Source of the DNA: Methanosphaera cuniculi
GTDB lineage: Archaea; Methanobacteriota; Methanobacteria; Methanobacteriales; Methanobacteriaceae
DNA: 64,000 nt
Assembly (NCBI RefSeq): GCF_003149675.1
Contig: NZ_LWMS01000010.1
Location: 124,001 to 188,000 of the forward strand
Direction of reading: 5' to 3'
The translations under genes were made by a program, and so were the position numbers. Positions 60,581 to 64,000 of the stretch are shown here, piece by piece (position 1 is the stretch's first letter; each line of letters begins with the position of its first letter). The notes beneath the pieces were generated by a model. The model was not told the DNA's origin and made no database searches. It saw nothing but the letters and a program-made list of their open reading frames with translations.

Positions 60581-61207
60581 TCATGTTTTAGCTTTATTTT
60601 CAGCTATTTTTTGAAATGGACATACTGTTATACAATAGGTGCATCCATGTGTGTATCCTATACATTTTTTCTTATCAAAGTATATTTCACCATTTTTAAT
60701 GTGTAGTGCATGGTCTGGACAGTTTTTAACACACATATAACATTTACTACATGTTGATCTGACACGTTTTTTAATATCATTTTTAGTAGGTGTTGTATTT
60801 ACTGGCATATCTGTTGTTATTAGAATGATTTTATGTCCTGGTCCTATACTATCTGTAATTAGTAGTTTGTTATTTCCAATGTATCCCATGATTGCTTTTT
60901 GTGCTATTATTGAAAAATTCATACTCATATCAAGCTGGTCAATCATATATGTATGATATCCCATATCTTCAATAAAATCACACATTTTAGTCATAATATC
61001 TGTTATTACAACGTATAATTCCTTATATTTTTGTTTAAGACTCATATCTGGTGTTACACCTAGTAATTCATCATCCATTTTAATAAGTGCTACTATGGTA
61101 TTTGGATACATTTCATCTGTTGTATGTTCTTCATCTATTGTTGTGTATGCTATTTCACTTATTCCAAGTGATTTTGTATATTTTTCAAATTTTTCTACAT
61201 CAGACAT
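60581..61207 (-). CDS. 4Fe-4S protein with N-terminal domain of unknown function
   Basis: A 208-residue protein. The last 55 residues carry CSKCYMCVKNCPDHAL and CIGYTHGCTYCITVCPF, two cysteine sets of an atypical ferredoxin. Residues 1-150 (SLGISEIAYTTIDEE onward) resemble the start of epoxyqueuosine-reductase-like proteins but lack their full length, so the role is uncertain. It is a predicted cytosolic redox protein. It is 15 bases downstream of nfo on the same strand. Confidence 0.82.
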   Translation of the reverse strand: MSDVEKFEKYTKSLGISEIAYTTIDEEHTTDEMYPNTIVALIKMDDELLGVTPDMSLKQKYKELYVVITDIMTKMCDFIEDMGYHTYMIDQLDMSMNFSIIAQKAIMGYIGNNKLLITDSIGPGHKIILITTDMPVNTTPTKNDIKKRVRSTCSKCYMCVKNCPDHALHIKNGEIYFDKKKCIGYTHGCTYCITVCPFQKIAENKAKT

Positions 61208-61222
61208 AAAAAAACAAATCCT

Positions 61223-62062
61223 CTATAGGTCTTTATAGTTTTCACGTAGTAATTCTATTTCTTTTTTATATCCAATTATGTTATCATGTGGAGTTTCAAG
61301 ATAAAATGGTAAATTACGTAATCGTTTATCATTAATTATGTTAACTATTGCATCTTGTCCTATTTTACCTTCACCTATTTTTGCATGACGATCTTTGTGT
61401 GAGTTAAGTCCATATATACTATCATTAAGATGTATAGCTTTAAGTCTGTATAATCCTATTACATCATCAAAATGGTCAAGTACACCATCAAGATCATCTA
61501 CAATGTCATATCCTGCATCATAAACATGGCATGTATCAAGACATACTCCTATTTTTTCATCTATTTCTACTTTTTCAATTATTGCCTGTAATTCTTCAAA
61601 GTTACTTCCAATCTCTGTTCCTTTTCCTGCCATTGTTTCAAGAAGAATAGTTGTATTTTGATCATCACATATGAGATTATTAAGTGATTCTGATATTAGA
61701 TTAATTCCTTTTTCAACTCCCTGTCCTACATGACTTCCAGGATGAAAGTTATACATATTATTTGGCATCCTATTAAGTCTATCAAGATCATCTTCAAATA
61801 GTTCATATGAATTTTTACGAGTTTTCTCAGATTTTGATGCAAGATTTATTACATATGGTGCATGTGCTAGTATTACTGGTATATTGTTATTTTCCATAAT
61901 TTGTGAAAGTTGTTCTACATCTTTCATATCAAGAGGTTTAGCTTGTCCTCCTCGTGGACTTCGTGTGAAAAATTGGAATGTATTTGCATCTATTGTGAGT
62001 GCTTCACGTCCTACATTTGCATATCCTTTACTTATTGATAAGTGTGGTCCTATTACTAACAT
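61223..62062 (-). CDS. nfo: Endonuclease IV
   Basis: 279 residues from the ATG at 62062; the ATG at 62074 would leave the AAGG site only 2 bases away, though it cannot be ruled out. It is a TIM-barrel AP endonuclease that cuts at abasic sites using three metal ions. VIGPHLSISKG opens it, ILLETMAGKGTEIG supplies a Glu, CLDTCHVYDAGYD holds Asp and His, and HLNDSIYGLNSHKDRHAKIG gives the remaining metal ligands. It complements the uvrAB repair genes in this genome. Confidence 0.95.
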   Translation of the reverse strand: MLVIGPHLSISKGYANVGREALTIDANTFQFFTRSPRGGQAKPLDMKDVEQLSQIMENNNIPVILAHAPYVINLASKSEKTRKNSYELFEDDLDRLNRMPNNMYNFHPGSHVGQGVEKGINLISESLNNLICDDQNTTILLETMAGKGTEIGSNFEELQAIIEKVEIDEKIGVCLDTCHVYDAGYDIVDDLDGVLDHFDDVIGLYRLKAIHLNDSIYGLNSHKDRHAKIGEGKIGQDAIVNIINDKRLRNLPFYLETPHDNIIGYKKEIELLRENYKDL

Positions 62063-62218
62063 ATTATTAATCATTCCTTCTAAAAATTATTTTTTTTATG
62101 TAAATTTTTATAATAATATCTTTTTTTTCTAAAATAATTTTTTTCTGTCTTTAATATTAAATTATTAATACTAAAAAATATAAAATTTTATATAATATTA
62201 ATAAATGAAGGATAATTT

Positions 62219-63160
62219 ATGGAAACTAATAGAATTTTAGTAACGGGTGGAGCAGGATTTATTGGAACAAATCTTGTTAATGAATTAAGAAGTAGAGGAC
62301 ATGAAGTTATAGCAGCAGATTTATTAAATAATGATCGAGAAGACTATGTACGTACAGATGTAAGATTCTACAGACAATTAGAACGTACATTCGAAGAAGA
62401 AGGACCATTTGATTATGTTTATCATCTAGCAGCAGAATATGGTCGTTGGAATGGTGAGGATTACTATGAAAACCTATGGCAAACAAATGTTATAGGAACA
62501 AAAAATATGATAAGACTCCAGGAAAAAAATAAATTCCGAATGATCTTCTTTTCATCAGCTGAAGTATACGGAGATTATGATGGAATAATGTCAGAAGATG
62601 TAATGGAAAATAATCCAATACGTGATACATACCAGATGAATGATTATGCAATAAGTAAATGGGATGGAGAACTTATGTGTATGAATTCAGCAACAATGCA
62701 TGATACAGAAACTGTACGTGTAAGACCAGTAAACTGTTATGGACCTGGAGAAGCATACACACCATATCGTGGATTTATACCAAAATTCACATACCTTGCA
62801 TTACATGATAAGCCATACACTGTATATGAAGGACATAAAAGAATTATAGATTATGTTGGAGATACTGTTAAAACCTTTGCAAACATAGTAGATAACTTCA
62901 AAGCAGGTGAAGCATATAATATTGGTGGAAATACAGACTGGGAAATGGATATACGAGACTACTCAGATTTAGTATTAAAAGCAACAGGTCGTGATGATAG
63001 TCTAGTTACATATAAGGAAGCTGAACCATTTACAACAAAAGTTAAAACAATTGACTTTTCAAAATCTATTCGTGATTTAAAACATGATCCTAAGGTAAAA
63101 CCAGAAGAAGGAATTAAGAAAACCGCAGAATGGATGAAATGGTACTACCGTCTAGAATAA
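62219..63160 (+). CDS. NAD-dependent sugar-nucleotide epimerase/dehydratase
   Basis: A 313-residue extended short-chain dehydrogenase. VTGGAGFIGTNLV (8-20) is the NAD-binding Rossmann motif, SSAEVYGDYDG carries the catalytic Ser/Thr, and YAISKWDGE the Y-x3-K pair. It probably acts on a UDP- or dTDP-sugar for surface glycans, consistent with the glycosyltransferase next to it. AGGATAAT leads to the ATG. The sugar is not predictable. Confidence 0.88.
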   Translation: METNRILVTGGAGFIGTNLVNELRSRGHEVIAADLLNNDREDYVRTDVRFYRQLERTFEEEGPFDYVYHLAAEYGRWNGEDYYENLWQTNVIGTKNMIRLQEKNKFRMIFFSSAEVYGDYDGIMSEDVMENNPIRDTYQMNDYAISKWDGELMCMNSATMHDTETVRVRPVNCYGPGEAYTPYRGFIPKFTYLALHDKPYTVYEGHKRIIDYVGDTVKTFANIVDNFKAGEAYNIGGNTDWEMDIRDYSDLVLKATGRDDSLVTYKEAEPFTTKVKTIDFSKSIRDLKHDPKVKPEEGIKKTAEWMKWYYRLE

Positions 63161-63295
63161 AATATGAGAAAAAATGTTTTTTTTAGGAAAAAAATAAAAA
63201 AATATTAACTTATTATTTCCTAAAAAATATTATTAACTACTCTTCTTTTTTTTTAATTTTTATCTCTTTTTTTTCTATAAAAAAAAATAATAACT

Positions 63296-64000
63296 TTAAT
63301 TTTTTAATTTATTTATGTATTTATTTAGTTTTTCACCTATTGCTTGTTTTGAATAGTTTTTAGATTGAGCATATCCTTCTTTTTGTAATTTTTTATAAAG
63401 CTCTTCATCTGTTAAGATTTTAAGTAGTGCATCTGCTAGTTGTTCATAGTTTCGTGGTTCATAGAAAAGTCCACCATATCTTCCACTTGCTTCTACTACT
63501 GGTGGAATTTCTGCTGCTACAAATGGTGTTTTAAGTGAGATTGCTTCAATTATTACAATTCCAAATCCTTCAACTACACTTGGAAGACAAAATACGTCTG
63601 ATGAGTTTACTACTTTCATTACATCTTCATGTTTTTCAACAAAGCCCATGAATTCTATGTTATCATCAACACCTAGTTTATGTGTTAGTTGTATTAGGTT
63701 GTCTTTTTCAGGTCCTGTTCCTATTATTTTACATTGTATGTCTGGTATTGTTTTTTTAATTATGCAAACAGCCTTAATTAGATCTTTTACTCGTTTATAG
63801 TCTACTAGTCTTGCTACACAGCTTATGGTTGGTTTATCATATTTTTCTGATGTTACATTTGGAAAGTCTACTATGTTATGTACTGTTTTTATATGTTCTG
63901 GATTTGTGTATTTTTGTAGATTTTTATTTGTATAATCAGATACTGGTAAGATGAGATCTATGTCTTGATTTAGGATGTATCGTTCCATTGCTTCACCAAA
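63296..64000 (-). CDS. Family 4 glycosyltransferase, 5' part beyond the window
   Basis: An open frame that continues through the right edge (FGEAMERYIL precedes the first internal Met). The visible 234 residues are the C-terminal donor domain of a GT-B enzyme: ISCVARLVDYKRVKDLIKAV and the E-x7-E motif PSVVEGFGIVIIEAISLK. It is convergent with the epimerase gene and probably part of the same surface-glycan set. Confidence 0.9.
   Translation of the reverse strand, partial: FGEAMERYILNQDIDLILPVSDYTNKNLQKYTNPEHIKTVHNIVDFPNVTSEKYDKPTISCVARLVDYKRVKDLIKAVCIIKKTIPDIQCKIIGTGPEKDNLIQLTHKLGVDDNIEFMGFVEKHEDVMKVVNSSDVFCLPSVVEGFGIVIIEAISLKTPFVAAEIPPVVEASGRYGGLFYEPRNYEQLADALLKILTDEELYKKLQKEGYAQSKNYSKQAIGEKLNKYINKLKN

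Overview
The window is a very AT-rich stretch of a methanogenic archaeon, most like Methanosphaera (Methanobacteriales). The evidence is the archaeal information-processing genes (NAC, S19e, L39e, L31e, LX, aIF6, PDCD5, prefoldin alpha, archaeal-type PheT, Rpr2), the archaeal HMG-CoA reductase, TATA-type promoters, and the giant Asn/Thr-rich secreted proteins typical of gut Methanobacteriaceae. The genus is an inference from style and gene content; no database was searched.

Layout. Positions 1-9,400 hold the tail of an unknown gene, two tandem flavodoxins, an arginine-biosynthesis run on the minus strand (argJ, argB, an RNase HIII-like gene, argC), a small secreted Asn/Thr-rich protein, a tightly coupled pair (membrane-anchored GGDD palm-domain protein plus NYN-domain nuclease) and NAC. 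Positions 9,660-19,800 hold two tandem adhesin-like genes. The downstream one is broken by frameshifts and a deletion; the upstream one is an intact 1583-residue protein. Each has a 13-base C tract in its upstream region. Positions 19,800-26,900 carry surface-glycan genes (DUF2304, GT2, GT4, rfbC), an iron-sulfur flavoprotein, a gamma-glutamylcysteine synthetase, an HTH regulator and a His-rich membrane protein. Positions 27,000-44,300 carry pheT, an aldo/keto reductase, uvrB-uvrA, an MBL hydrolase, tRNA-Thr(CGT), a shikimate run (aroD, unknown, aroC), sucD, hmgA and a VIT-family transporter.

Positions 45,400-47,470 form a 2-kb gap with no protein gene. It holds four tandem copies of a structured RNA of about 240 nt. 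Each copy has its own TATA box at a fixed distance, the same hairpin architecture with differing stem sequences but kept base-pairing, conserved loops, and a terminator hairpin with a T run. I could not match it to a known family, and it is the best candidate here for something undescribed.

Positions 47,473-54,209 run thrC, an adenylate-kinase-like ATPase, rpr2, a CRM-domain RNA-binding protein and the ribosomal run rps19e - PDCD5 - PP-loop ATPase - rpl39e - rpl31e - aIF6 - rplX - pfdA. The ftsY gene follows on the opposite strand. The last 8 kb hold a methyltransferase, a DUF368 membrane protein, an archaeal dUTPase, an acetolactate-synthase-like enzyme, a ferredoxin-like protein, endonuclease IV, a sugar-nucleotide epimerase and a truncated glycosyltransferase. 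No CRISPR array, insertion sequence or rRNA was seen.
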